From NCBI GenBank assembly GCA_963971425.1, contig OZ020518.1, positions 8,845,989-8,909,988 of the forward strand: DNA of 64,000 nt, written 5' to 3'. This stretch comes from Bryoerythrophyllum caledonicum (lineage: Eukaryota; Streptophyta; Bryopsida; Pottiales; Pottiaceae). Positions 1-10,976 of this stretch are shown here, piece by piece. Position numbers and translations under genes: made by a program. The notes below the pieces were generated by a model. It did not search any database and had not been told where the DNA came from. It was given only the letters and a program-made list of their open reading frames with translations. Numbering within the stretch: position 1 is the first letter of the stretch; every line of letters begins with the position of its first letter.

Positions 1-1239
1 CTCGCTGTCAAGGAACGAGTGGACAACACTTTTGAGTACTGTAATCGTAAAAAGTTCTATACATAAAGATTGAAGAACACAACCCAAGAACCCTGTAATA
101 TGATTGTTCTTTTTAGGGAGAGTCGATTCGTCTAGCGTTTAATGACTAAGGTCACTTATTAAAGTTAAGATTCTCTAATTTTTGTAAGGAGTTCTTTAGA
201 TTTCTATGTTATTGGGTTATCCTTATAAAAATACTCGCTCAATCTATGCTAATTTATCATTAAATTCTATAATTGTCACTGTAAATCTTAGAATTCTACA
301 ATTCCAAGGCAATAGTCATACATTCTATGGTGTAAGAATTACTTATCAGCGTGCGAGGTCCACCATCTTCAATCTTCAGAATCCCGCTCCCAATAACGCC
401 GTATTTCTCTACACCATCATATAATGCTAGGTTTGCCTCACCACACTCGAAGCAACTAAGGATTACTCCTACAACGACCACATGTACGTGCAGATAATAT
501 CCTATGACAATAGCTCAGAGTTATCTGTGATGCTACAATTCCTATAGTCTTTACACCGATTGTGTTTACACTATTATTATCTGTAGAACAAACCAATTTT
601 TATTCTACTTAAATAGTTTTTAAATTTAGGTCATAGGATCACAATCCATGAATCATTCCTATCAACCTACATACTACGACATTATACCACTGTAATAAAT
701 CATGATCCTCACAACAATTTGTCGTTTACACTTAAATTGCAAGACTTGCTTTACAATTAAATTCCTTCTTTATAGTATAATTTTACCTTGAATTCTTATT
801 CTGAAAAGCAATTCACAAAATTATATAATTTTTGTATCACTTAATCACATATAATCAGGACATCTTTCAGTCAATTTCACTCTTCTCTTAAGTGCAAATC
901 ACTTAGGATCATCCAGTCTTAACATACTAGCTTTCTCTAGGCTAGGACTCACACACTCTTCCGCTCAAATTCTAAACATTATGTGTGGCGCAGGAAATGG
1001 CTGTTTTTCCTGACTATATAGTTCTACAGTTAGAAAAACAGTTTCTTTACAGTTGTAACTTCCATTGTAGAATTAAAACCTTTCGTGTAGACCAATGTCT
1101 TTTCAAATCTCTAATCCTTTAAAGGTTGCAACTTCTTTTTACTCTAACTATTCATACTTCTACATCTTTTAAAACATTTCTGTAGACTAATTTCACTAAA
1201 ATTCAGAAATTGTACGTAAAAACTAAAAAATTCGTCTAC
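1..1239. other. AT-rich sequence, no gene recognised
   Basis: No reading frame here has recognisable protein character; the short open frames look accidental. The stretch precedes the degenerate CACTA exons and may be intron or 5' part of the same transposon, but no CACTA left terminus was found. A short stretch near position 10 (GGAACGAGTGG) resembles the copia purine tract near 10600; this is too little to call. Confidence 0.4.
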
Positions 1240-1515
1240 AAGTACCATGGGGGCCTCGGCAAGGTGACAGAGGAGGCTTTCCACAGCATTTTGAAGGGCC
1301 AGTTGAAGGTGAAGAGATATTAGTTGAAGAAGAGAATGCAAGAAGGGAAGGACAAGCCGAAGCACATTCGGCATGACCATTGGGTGAAGTTGTCAAAACT
1401 CATCTTGGAGGAGAAAAAATAGCTGGAAGTAGAGAAGTTGCGGTACAGTCGAGCGCAAGTGAGGAGGCCGTCTTCAGCCGGGCGCAACGAAGAATACGTT
1501 CGAGCTAATTTGGTG
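1240..1515 (+). pseudogene. Degenerate exon of a CACTA accessory protein
   Basis: One frame reads through a charged, Lys/Glu-rich segment (HWVKLSKLILEEK, then RRPSSAGRNEEYVRANL) and ends at a good splice donor, TTG followed by GTGAGT, at about 1513. The style, a basic helix followed by an AGRNEEYVRA-like segment, resembles plant Transposase_24/En-Spm accessory proteins, but this is judged by eye. Two in-frame TAG codons interrupt it, so it is a relic. It lies upstream of two further exon-like blocks in the same orientation and inside the CACTA repeat field. Confidence 0.4.
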
Positions 1516-1869
1516 AGTCTTCAGTCCTTGTTTTTATGCGTTGAGTGCAAGCATTCCAAGCTTCGTAGACTGCCAGCAGAGTCAAATGATTTTCCTCTAC
1601 TTGGAAAAACTTGGCTCTCTTCGATCTGATCAGCATGTGCTTGTTTCTCCCGCGGTCTGTAAAAGATGTTCTCAGCCTGTTCACGCAGCCCGGGGCTTAA
1701 GGTGACTAGGAGCAGTCATCAAGGTTAGAATATGTGATCATTATCAATAATCAAGTTAGAGTACATGACTTCTCTTAGTCATAGTGTTTCAGTGTGTCGG
1801 TTCTGGATTTCGGAATGAGGCTTCAACCTCTGTCACAGGCTCTTCGGGATCACAACTGATGCTCTCTAG

Positions 1870-2262
1870 TTGAATGCTGATGCTCCCTACTTGAATGCTG
1901 ATGCTCCCAGGGAATCTAACATCTCTATGCAGGCCATTGAGGTGGAGAGAAGCCCAACCAGGGTTGAAATAGAAAGGGAGCTTGCACGGGTCAAAAATGC
2001 CCCTCAAAGACTCATTTCAGGGAAGGAAACCTCCCCAAGTAGCCGAGTGTCTGATGCACAGCCAGAGCACGACAGTGATTGGCGGAGATCCATGGAGAAG
2101 AACATTGAATGCATCATGCAGCACCTGCAGATTCCCGTTGTCACCCCCACGAAGGCATCAAGTGCAAAGAGCAACTCTAGCTCAGAGTCCACCGGCACCG
2201 ACACATCACCAAAGCCAGATCACGTCAAGGAAAGTATCATGCCACTCGAGGTACGAGTATGA
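1870..2262 (+). CDS. Exon-like block of the CACTA accessory gene
   Basis: A 130-codon open frame with low-complexity, Ser/Glu/Lys-rich character. It includes a short amphipathic stretch (DSDWRRSMEKNIECIMQHLQ) typical of the linker in plant En/Spm-associated proteins. The block ends near CGAG followed by GTACGAGT, a plausible donor. Upstream it begins with a threefold near-repeat of a GAATGCTGATGCTCCC-like unit at about 1857-1913. No catalytic domain is visible. Function is inferred only from its position between blocks of TGACTA/TAGTCA repeats. Confidence 0.4.
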   Translation: MNADAPYLNADAPRESNISMQAIEVERSPTRVEIERELARVKNAPQRLISGKETSPSSRVSDAQPEHDSDWRRSMEKNIECIMQHLQIPVVTPTKASSAKSNSSSESTGTDTSPKPDHVKESIMPLEVRV

Positions 2263-2784
2263 TCTTGATGTATTTTGTCTTGAACTTGCATTACAGCTCC
2301 TGCTTGGGCATTTCTTGCAATGTTGTGCCTTAGTTCTAAAAGAATTCAGTATGCCTAGTTCGTGACTGTTCGTAGTCATTGATATAGAACGAGTGACTAG
2401 GCTTGACTAGATGTAGTCATGAAGTTAGAATTTGTGATTGATATTAGTAATAAAGTTAGAATATGTGACTTGTCATAGTCATCAGTAGGAATCTATTACT
2501 ATTCACAGTCATCAACGTTGAATAGTTGACTGGAATGGTCAAGAAGGTCTTGCATTGTTGAACACGTTTATAAATTTTGGCATGCTTAAATGCCATGAGT
2601 GATCCGATCCACATTGACGTTTTGCCTCTGTATTCAGCAGGGATTGCAACAAGCAGGGGCATGCGAATCGTAGCCTACAGATCCGGAGAAGGCAGAGGAT
2701 ATTCTTGCAGTAGGTGATGTAAAGGACTTACATACGTCGGGAACTTCAAACAACCCTGCAGGAGGCACTTAAGAATGCGATATA

Positions 2785-3495
2785 GTGACCATGGCAGAGT
2801 TAGGAGGACGTGCTCCAGTTGTGTACTCGACTTGGCATTTGAAGGCTTCCAGGCTGCCAAAGGAGGACAGTCGCACCCACAAGAAAATGCGTATGAAAGA
2901 AGTGGAGAAGCTGAAGAAAGACCATGACGACCCAAAGAAGCAAAGGGTACTCGGAGGGAGCAAAGAGAAGGCGGAAATGCTGGCCAATATCAAGAGCAAG
3001 GAGGGCAACATTGACAGTCAGCAGAACGCAAAAGGGAAGAGGAAGAAAAACAAGAAAACTAGCACAACAGAGGACAAGCCTGAAAATGAGAGCAACATGA
3101 ACGCATCGGTAAGTGAACATGTAAGTGCCATCAGCCTTAGAGAAGTACATCTTTTTCTCAAAGCAACAATTCAGTCCCAACTGATCCTTGTTTTGTGTTT
3201 TTTTTTCTGATTGGTTGTACAAGAAACCGAGGACCCGGAGTTCAAGAAGGGTGATCCTGTGAGACTCAAGGGACTAGAAGAAGGCAAGGAGGATAAAGTT
3301 GTGGCACTCGGGAAGGTGCAGAACGTAGCTGGAGATTCTCTACACGGGAAAACCATATTTCCAGGTTCTGTGTCTGTAGAAGTGATCAAAAGCCTAGATG
3401 ACAACTACGGTTTGTTTGCAAATATAGAACTAGATGATCCTCCCGTGACCTTGGTAGGACAAGCAGATTTCATTAGCACCTTAATCCGAAACTGA
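2785..3495 (+). CDS. Exon pair with C-terminal domain of a CACTA accessory protein
   Basis: Two open blocks, 2785-3108 and about 3221-3495, are separated by a short intron with donor GTAAGTGA after 3108 and a pyrimidine-rich acceptor ending TACAAG near 3220. The first block is very Lys-rich (GKRKKNKKTS). The second encodes a compact 90-residue module with alternating beta-like segments (VVALGKVQNVAGDSLHGK, then FPGSVSVEVIKSL, then a final TLVGQADF). That arrangement resembles the C-terminal, DUF8039-like module of plant En/Spm-associated proteins. The stop follows IRN at 3493-3495. The family assignment is tentative; the splice signals are visible. Confidence 0.45.
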
Positions 3496-4419
3496 AATCT
3501 ACGACTATGCACAGTAAGAATGGCAGATTCGACTGCATGGCATACGTTTAAATTAGACTAGGGACAGTCAAGTTCTAGTCACAGAAAATCCAATTTAAGA
3601 TTGAATTTTGACTACCGGTAGTGAAAGAAACGAATATACAAGGACTCCACATAGTCATCAGATGATATGGGTGACTATGTGTAGTGAAGTATATTTGACT
3701 CTACAGAGTCGTATTATCTCAAGTCTATGTATGACGCAATACAGTCACAACCACATCACTATGCGTAGTGATCAAACCATTGATATGTTCACTGATACAT
3801 CACTACAATTAGTCATGTCCATCTCATGATTTCAGTATTGGAGACTATGTGTAGTCAATTCGATGTGGCTTTACAGAGTCATATTATCCCAAGTCTATGT
3901 ACGACTTAATGCAGTCAGCACCACACTACTATCCGTAGTGATAAAACCGTTTATATGTTCACTAATACCTCACTACAATTAGTCGTATCATTCAAAAGAT
4001 ATTTCAGTATTTGTGACTAGGGGTAGTCAATTAGATGTGACTCCAAAGAGTCGTTTTTTCCCAAGTCAATGTATGACTGAATTCAGTCACCATCATACTA
4101 CTATGCGTAGTGATAAAACTAGTCATGTGTTGACTATTACCTCACTACAAGTAGTCATCTCAATTAAAAGCTATTTTCATATTGGTGACTAAGTGTAGTC
4201 AACAATATATGACTCTATAGAGTCATATGGTCTCAAGTCCCAGTGCAGGTCCCTATTTGACGTCCTAAAACACTGTGGGAACGCAGCATTGGGAACAAGA
4301 AGTGTCCGATATGACTCCTCGTCAGATTGTCCGAAGCGACTAAGTCCAAATGACTACAAACAGTGCTAGTCACATTTTGGTTTATGCCCTACTGCAGTCA
4401 TAAAACCTAGTCACATTGG
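3496..4419 (+). repeat. CACTA subterminal repeat field (TGACTA/TAGTCA)
   Basis: More than a dozen copies of GACT(A/C)NNNNNAGTC-type motifs occur here. Many form short palindromes such as GACTAGGGGTAGTC, with intervening CACTACAA(T/G)TAGTC units. They recur in three longer near-repeats of about 170 to 190 bp starting near 3665, 3845 and 4015. Such fields bind the accessory TNPA-type protein in En/Spm. There is no coding potential. Confidence 0.7.
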
Positions 4420-4437
4420 GGTGGTTTTCTTGTAGTG

Positions 4438-5490
4438 TCAGTGATGCTCTTGGCCCTTGTTGACCTTGCATTCGCCTCTGTGCCGGGTTTTGTAGCGCCC
4501 GACAATCCTTGACTAGATGCGAGGTTGACAGACAATGTCCACATCTAATTGACAAGTTGTTGTAATCTACTGCTAGTGGCACCGCCTCGCCGGTCACCGG
4601 ATTCATGACGTTGATGTTCATGACGAATGGTTTCGGAGTATCAATGTTGACACAAAAATTTTGGTCTGAAGAGTATCGGATGTTTCTATGTCTGCCAACT
4701 AACCTGCCGATGCAGCGAGCAATGTCCTATATGCTGCTGCGAAGCTCATCTGGCACCGCCTTGAGGGTGATCCACACCGACATCTCGGCCTTGATCGGTG
4801 CGTTGAAAATGAAGCCTGCTACCCAGGGTTGTAGTATACAGGTCCCCCAATGCGAGGTATAAGGAGTGAGCATGAGTAGCTGTTGGGTAGCTGACTCATT
4901 TTTTGTAACAACCTGAAAAAATCCGTTACCTAGGTTGCGCCCAAAGGAACATTCCGCTTAGGCGTCCCTGGATAGTTTCGAGAGCCATGCTGGAATAGGC
5001 TCCCACCTTGATTTTCCACCAACAAAGTAGGCTATTACTGTATTGCGTTGAAAGTGTTCCATTTCCTTTTTCACCTTCTCTTCATCGAGCGTGAACAGGG
5101 CAGCTTGTTTGCATAATAAAAACCCTGTCCCACTACGAAACAAAGAGTCTGGGAGGACCTCACCAGGTGTAAGTTTTGATGGATTGAATTCTGCGTGGCT
5201 TCCTAGGTGTGCCAATGCTACAGCGATTTTTGGCTCCGGCAGCTCGTGTTTGAGTAATGCTTCAGCCTTCCTCCTTTCTTCTAATGTTGTGGGCTTGATT
5301 GGTGCATGTGCAATATGAGCCTTCAATGCGTCGATAAAGCTGTTTGGTGGCGTCGTCTAGGTATCTTCAGGATTTGTGCCACTAATAGAGCCGGCAACTG
5401 GGGGAGGAGGTGGAGGGAAGAAAGCTGGTCGTCCATGGTGCAGGATGCACTTAGAAGCTGTTCCACCCTGCGAACCACCTTTCTGAGCTA
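4438..5490 (-). pseudogene. LINE-type ORF1 (DUF4283 plus zinc knuckle), broken
   Basis: Read leftward, a proline-rich start (FFPPPPPPV region near 5410) is followed by a DUF4283-like RNA-binding domain. The blocks EERRKAEALLKHELPEP, SRWEPIPAWLSKL and AEMSVWITLKAVPDELR are visible, then a CCHC knuckle of the form CGHCLSTSHLVKDC at about 4495-4540. This architecture is typical of plant LINE ORF1 proteins that coat the element RNA. Frame changes and stops near 4960, 5370 and 4730 break it. The CACTA terminus at 4437 truncates it just after the knuckle, so no endonuclease or RT follows. The relative order shows the CACTA insertion is younger. Confidence 0.65.
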
Positions 5491-6112
5491 AACCTAAATG
5501 CTAGCCTGGACAGTTAACCCTAAAAAACTCTAAAAAATGGATCACAGATCACAAGATTACAGGACTTGGTACCAAGAAACCTTGCTAATCTACCTTCAAA
5601 TCCTAAAATCCTATGCACGTAAGTTGAACTGCTTAGCTCCCCTCTTCGAACGTGGATCTAGATCAATAAATGATGCTTGAGCTTCTCCAATCGACGTTGA
5701 GTTGAGCCGCATAGACGTTGTCAATCGGATACAACTAGATTGTGTGTAAGTTTGATGAGGTGCAGTTGCGGTATCGCAACCGCCCGCGAGCTCTCATCGC
5801 GCCCCAGCCCGTTTTTCCCTGACCTATGAATTTCCATAACTATTCCCATGTTTTTCAATTCTGTACTCTACACACATTACAAACTTCTGTGTTTTCTTGT
5901 GCAGGTACGTTGTTGTATTTAGTTTTCTTTCTGTTGCTACCTGTATTTTCTCTTCTCTAGGGTTTTTAGTGGGAAAATTTTATTCTTGTTTATCTTTTCA
6001 AACCTCTAGACAAAGTAGAACTCTTTTGGTTCTCATACGTATCTTAGAATTAAAACCCTAGAACCATTAAGATTTACAGTATATCCATAGCTGTTTCTAT
6101 CTGGTACAAGCC
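5491..6112 (+). other. Leader or 5' remnant of the copia element
   Basis: Non-coding, T-rich sequence between the LINE fragment and the copia gag start. I could not find a copy of the copia 3' LTR (10646 onward) here, so the 5' LTR appears lost or too diverged. TATCTGGTACAAGCC at about 6098 could be a decayed tRNA-Met primer site just before the gag ATG at 6113, but the match is poor. Confidence 0.3.
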
Positions 6113-6900
6113 ATGGACAAGTCAGAAATGGCTGGCCTCAAGGTTTTTGATGGGACAAATTTCAATGTCTGGAAGAGCTTGATGGATATCATCTTCGCTT
6201 ACAAGAAGGTAGCCAGAGTAGTTGACAGAAGAGATGAGCAACCAGGAGATGACTCTACATCCAAATAGATATCAGGCTGGGAGGACGAGAATAATCATGC
6301 GAGGATGTTGATTATGCAAGGAGTTTCATTGTCTGTCAAGGAAGATCTCATATCGTGTAACACGGCTGCTCAGATGTGGGCATAGCTTAGATCCATCCAT
6401 CAATAGAAGTCAGCAGAAAATGTGTACATGATTCAATATGTAGATTTTTATGGTTATAAGATGACGAAGACAGATTCTATTAAAACCCATATCAACAACA
6501 TAGTTCATAAAGCAAGCATCCTAAAGGATCTAGGTGAGCCTCTGAGTGATAGAAAAATTATCACAAAAATCATCATGAGTTTACCTCCAGCCTACAATGG
6601 TACTGTAGCGGCTTCGGCAAATGTGCCTATCAAAGCACAAACTGCCAGTGCTATTACTACTCGGTTATTACAGCAGGAGCATATCCTAAACAATAAGATA
6701 AAGATAATTTGACTGACACAACTTATTTCACCCGGTCACAGCCTGTATCAAAGAAGCTGACGAAGCTTTTCAAACGGGAACAGGATGATCACTATGTCAA
6801 AGAACTGAAATCCTAGACTGTATGCTATAAATGTGATAGATATGGTTATTGGGCCAAAGACTGTACTGAACCGGATCCAAACCAACCTCAAGATCATCGT
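6113..6900 (+). pseudogene. gag: Ty1/copia gag, degenerate
   Basis: The frame starts at ATG 6113 and shows the copia gag pattern: FDGTNFNVWKSLMD near the start, then LSVKEDL, and at 6422-6712 the helical core ending in ITTRLLQQEHIL. Stop codons at about 6267 and 6383 and a frameshift after 6712 break it. A retroviral-type knuckle at 6823-6864 reads C-x2-C-x4-Y-x4-C: the metal-binding His is replaced by Tyr (TAT at 6847), explained by one C-to-T change. Downstream to about 7145 is a Ser/Arg/Gln-rich spacer. Confidence 0.7.
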
Positions 6901-7169
6901 GATGGGATGAAGAGTCATTCTAGTCGTTCAAAGTATGATTCCAGGCAACCTCTGCACGAATCCACGCAGTCTTGGCACGACTCCAGGCAGTCTCACAATG
7001 ATCCCAGGCAATCTCGACAATCTTCATCAAGACAACCCCATTGTGATTATCATCACAAGAGGGCAAACAACCTTATCAGAGGAGCAATGCATGTGCAGTT
7101 ACCACAGTTCACTCTAACCAAGATCCTGCGTCATCAAACCGAAATATAAGTGGAGATTCCTCCTGCGAG

Positions 7170-8837
7170 GACTATGCTTTCACGAAAATATCTGCAAATT
7201 CTGCAGTCTTTTCTGTTAGTGTAGAATCGATTTCTGACCTCTGGTTTGGAGATACTTGCGTGACAGAACACATGACCGATAAGCGATCTTGGTTTTCAAC
7301 ATTTAAACCAATCCCTGAAGGTTCCTGGTTTGTGTCTATGGCAGACAATCGCAAGCTTCATGTTCTCGGAACATGGACGATCTGTATACTTTGTAACATC
7401 AAAGGTGCTAGTAAATGAGGATCACTTGAGAATGTTTTATTTGTGCGTGAGCTGAAACGTAATCTTTTCTCAATAGGCCTAGCTATAGAAAAGGGTCTAT
7501 CGTTCACATCTAGTGGTTCAACCTGTGCTTTAAAATTAAACGCAAGACATGGACCAACAGTTATGGAAGGCACCAGACAAGGGAAGTTGTTTCTAATGTC
7601 GTTTTAGATGATCTCTCCTGATTGAGTGGCTCAGATTGCTACTTTTTCGAATCCTGATGATCATGTTATAAAGCGAAGTATATCTATCCTATGGCATCAG
7701 CGAATGGGTCATGTAAACACTAATACCATGCATCAGATGTTTACCAAGAAGTCTGTACTGGATTTTCCTATTATCCATGATGAACAATATGATCAAACCA
7801 TCTGTGAAGGCTGTGCCCTAGGAAAAAAACACAAAGCGAGTTATAAGCGTGATCCAGACAAGCGACGGTCTTTGACTCCAAGAGCGTTTCTACATTCCGA
7901 TGTATCAGGGAAGAATTCAGTTGAATCCATTGGAAAATCTCTCTATTACATCCTTATCAAGGATGATGCTACCTCTTTTAGATTCGTTCACTTTGCTTGC
8001 CAGAATAGTGAGGCTTTCGTTTTCTTCAAGAAAGTTACACCGATAGTTCACCGGGACACAGAGAATTCAGTGCAAAAATTTCGATCAGATCGTGGATCTG
8101 AGTTCTGCAATCAAGAATTTGATGACTTCCTGGACCTCAATGGGATAAAGCGGGAGAATAGCACACCCTTTATTCCCCAGCACAACGGTTACATAGAAAA
8201 AGACAATCGGACAATTTGCAAATCTGCCAGGAGCATGATGACGACTATGAATATTCTCCTCTTCCTATGGGCAGAAGCTGTAAGCACAGCCATGTATTTA
8301 CTCAACAGGACAATAAATACTCAAACCAAAGATCAGACACCATATGAACTATGGTATGGGCACAAACCATCTATTGCTCACTGTAGAATTTTTGGTTCTC
8401 TTGCTTGCGTTTTTGTAGACAAGAAACACCGCCAAAAATTCCATCCTACAGGCAAATCAGTTCGGTTTATAGGCTATAGTAATACCAGCAAAGGATGGAG
8501 GTTTTGGGATCCAGCTACAAACAAGGTTATTGAGAGCTCAGATGTGCTTTTTGATGAATCTAGTGGAAAGTTTCAGAATACCGATAGCCATCCCACCTCA
8601 AACCATGTTCTTTTTTGTCTCCCAGATTTGCCAACGGCTGTCAACCTCATTCCACCAATTTATGAGATTTTCTCTGATGATGAGCAACCTTATCACCCAA
8701 GTCCTTTGTCTGAACTGAATTTGCAGTTACCAGCAGTGGGAGATTTTGGCGTTACAAATTCTAGCGTTTCAACACCTCGTCATTTATATGATCCTATTTC
8801 TGAGCTTTCCAGCGAACCTATTCATCCCCATTTTTGA
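7170..8837 (+). pseudogene. pol: Ty1/copia protease and integrase region
   Basis: All in one frame with scattered stops. A protease motif at about 7239-7275 reads LWFGDT...HMT, where functional copies have DSG; the Ser-Gly positions are altered. VRELKRNLFSIGLA follows near 7440. From 7626 the frame is open for 403 codons: the GAG-pre/HHCC zinc region (WHQRMGHVNTNTMHQMF and CEGCALGKKHK) and the integrase core with all three catalytic acidic residues (HSDV; SDRGSEF; GYIEKDN). The copia-type C-terminal segment (RFIGYSNTSKGWRFWDP) follows. Order protease-integrase-RT identifies Ty1/copia rather than gypsy. Confidence 0.85.
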
Positions 8838-8957
8838 TCTATTGAAGATCTGTATGCATCCACAATGACAACTGATGAACCAACTCATCATGTTTTAACG
8901 CTGCACCAAACATGATCCGATTCTCATGCATATATAATACAAATAGGGGAAGCATGT

Positions 8958-10505
8958 ATGGAGCCAGCTACGTACAAAGAGGCAATAAAATCTGACTATT
9001 CCAAGGACTGGCAACAAGCTATGCAATGTGAATTTGATTCTCTCGTAGAAAATTGTACGTGGGACCTTGTTGCTCTACCGGCAGGCCGTACTAAGGTACA
9101 ATGCAAATGGGTGTACAAGATCAAGTATAAGTTTTCTGGGGAAATTGATCGGTTTAAAGCTAGAGTGGTGGCAAAAGGTTATTCCCAACGTGCAGGAGTC
9201 GATTACACAGAAACTTTCTCACCTGTGGTCAAGTACTCCTCTATTCGAGTCATCTTTTCGATAGCTGCAGCTTTGAAAATGCATTTACTACATTTCGACA
9301 TTGCAATTGCTTTTCTAAACGGCGATTTACATGAAGATATTTTTATGTCGCAAGTCGAGGGTTTCGTCACATCTGGCTGTGAGAAACTAGTTTGCAAATT
9401 ATGGAAAAGCCTCTACGGACTGAAACAAAGTGCCTAACAGTGGAATTTGAAGTTCGATCAATTTCTACGGACTTATGATCTCACACCGAGTGAAGCTGAT
9501 TCCTATGTATATCATGATGCTAGCATGAAGATTATCATCGGGATATTCATTGACAATGGCCTTGCAGCCTCTACAGACAAGCACAGAATATCCGTTGTTA
9601 TCATGTACCTGGAGACGATGTTTAAAATCGTTCAAGGCCTCATGGATTACTATGTCAGTTTTCAAGTGTATCAAGATCCTCAAACCCATGCTAGAACGCT
9701 TTATCAAGGACGATACAATACAGATGTTCTCCATCGTTTTGACATGTATTATTGTCACCCTGTTTCTACTCCGGCAGATTCTCCAAGTATTCTTTGTGAA
9801 AAGCTATCTGACGATGATCTGGAATTTTTTGGACCATACCAACAAGCTATCGGCTGTCTTATGTATGCCATGGTACTCACAAGGGTGGATATTACGTTCG
9901 CAGTTACACGTTGTCCACAATATTCTTCAAGACCTCGTGTCTCTCACTCGATGGCTATGAAGAGAATCTTTCAATACTTGCGAGGAACTATTTTTCTTGG
10001 CATCGCCTTCTATGGAGATGTTTCTGCTCTGAAGCTTACTGGTTTTGTCGATGTTGATTATTCCAATGACACCAGTGACACGGAATCCAGGACCGGTACA
10101 ATATTTCAACTAGCACATGGGCCGATATCATGGTTGTCAGAGAAACATGGGTGTGTAGCAGATTCAACTATTGAGGCAGAGTTTGTGGCCTTGGTTGAAG
10201 CTGTAAAGGAGGCTATCTGGCTTAGACGTTTGCTGAAGAGTATTGGGCTTCCTCAAGTTGATCGCACGAATATTCTATGTGACAATCAGTCTGCGATCCG
10301 TCTAGGGAAGAATCTAGAGTTTCATAAGAGGACAAAACACATAGAGCGAAAGTATTACTTCTCTCGCAAAAAGTACGAGCAAGGAGAAATCGACGTCCTG
10401 TACATTCATACCAGCGCTCAACTTGCGGATCTTTTTACTAAGGCACTTCCCAAGGAGAAGTTTATTCAACTTCTTGATAAGATCGGAATGTCTTTACAGA
10501 AATGA
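8958..10505 (+). pseudogene. pol: Ty1/copia reverse transcriptase and RNase H
   Basis: Same frame as the integrase. The RT begins MEPATYKEAIKSDYSKDW and includes WVYKIKYKFSGEIDRFKARVVAKGY, then FDIAIAFLNGDL with the first catalytic Asp. A TAA at 9435-9437 splits it. The polymerase YVDD box is FIDN (Asn codon AAT at 9555), a GAT-to-AAT change that should abolish catalysis. RNase H is recognisable from FVDVDYSNDTSDTESRTG, through IEAEFVALVEAVKEAIWL and DNQSAI, to HIERKYYFSR and ADLFTKALPKEKF. It ends normally at 10503-10505. The element is dead. Confidence 0.9.
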
Positions 10506-10586
10506 ACGAGTCGAAGATTATGTATTTTTTGCGTTCCTTTTCTGATATGTTCTTGTCGACTTCAGTTTACTTCACCTCTCTCTTCT

Positions 10587-10649
10587 TTTTAAAACTAAAG
10601 AACGAGTGGGAGTGTTTCTTTTAAAAACTAAAGAACGAGTGGGAGTGTT
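10587..10649 (+). promoter_or_regulatory. Duplicated copia polypurine tract at the 3' LTR start
   Basis: A 31-bp unit containing AACTAAAGAACGAGTGGGAG followed by TGTT occurs twice back to back (about 10587-10616 and 10619-10649). Each copy could act as a polypurine tract followed by an LTR starting TGTT, so the LTR start is 10613 or, more likely, 10646. Confidence 0.55.
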
Positions 10650-10976
10650 GTATTCTAAATACGTTCTTCAATTTTTCATCTATTAGTTGGATGTGTTTGT
10701 TTATCATCCGTTAGTTGGAGGTGTTTGTTTTTCATCCGTTAGTTGGAGGTGTTTGTTTTTCATCCGTTAGTTGGAGGTGTTTGTTTTTCATCCTTTTAAT
10801 TAGGATTTTAGTATTCCACATCTAAGCTTTCTGTCTTCATTGCTGTAGTTAGTTTTTATAATGTAAGCACGTAGATGTGTAGGGAAAGGTTCTAGGGTCA
10901 ACTGAACTATAGTTTGAGGTTTAATTAATTGACTCTTGGATTTATCTAACTAGTTTAGTTCAATAAAAAGAGCTCT
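10646..10976 (+). repeat. Copia 3' LTR, first part
   Basis: It begins TGTTGTATTC after the purine tract and contains four copies of a 28-bp unit (CATCCGTTAGTTGGAGGTGT plus a T-rich tail) at 10677-10788. AATAAA lies at 10962-10967. The LTR is cut at 10976 by the OTA gypsy insertion; its continuation is at 44643, after the duplicated GCTCT. Confidence 0.65.

Larger units (their letters stand above)
1240..4437 (+). mobile_element. Right part of a CACTA (En/Spm-like) DNA transposon
   Basis: The right end is diagnostic: GGTGGTTTTCTTGTAGTG at 4420-4437 is the inverted form of the CACTACAAGAAAA terminus of plant CACTA elements, and it is followed by TCA, a candidate 3-bp target duplication. The kilobase before it is packed with TGACTA...TAGTCA motifs, as expected of subterminal transposase-binding repeats. 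The same motifs recur between exon-like blocks at 1690-1800 and 2360-2560, tying the coding blocks to this element. Only accessory-type coding sequence is visible; no main transposase and no left terminus are seen, so the start given here is the first exon block, not the element end. It interrupts a reverse-strand LINE-type ORF1. Confidence 0.75.

Noticed and set aside
1-120. Possible copia LTR fragment at the left edge
   Set aside because: Only an 11-bp similarity to the copia purine tract; no extended match.
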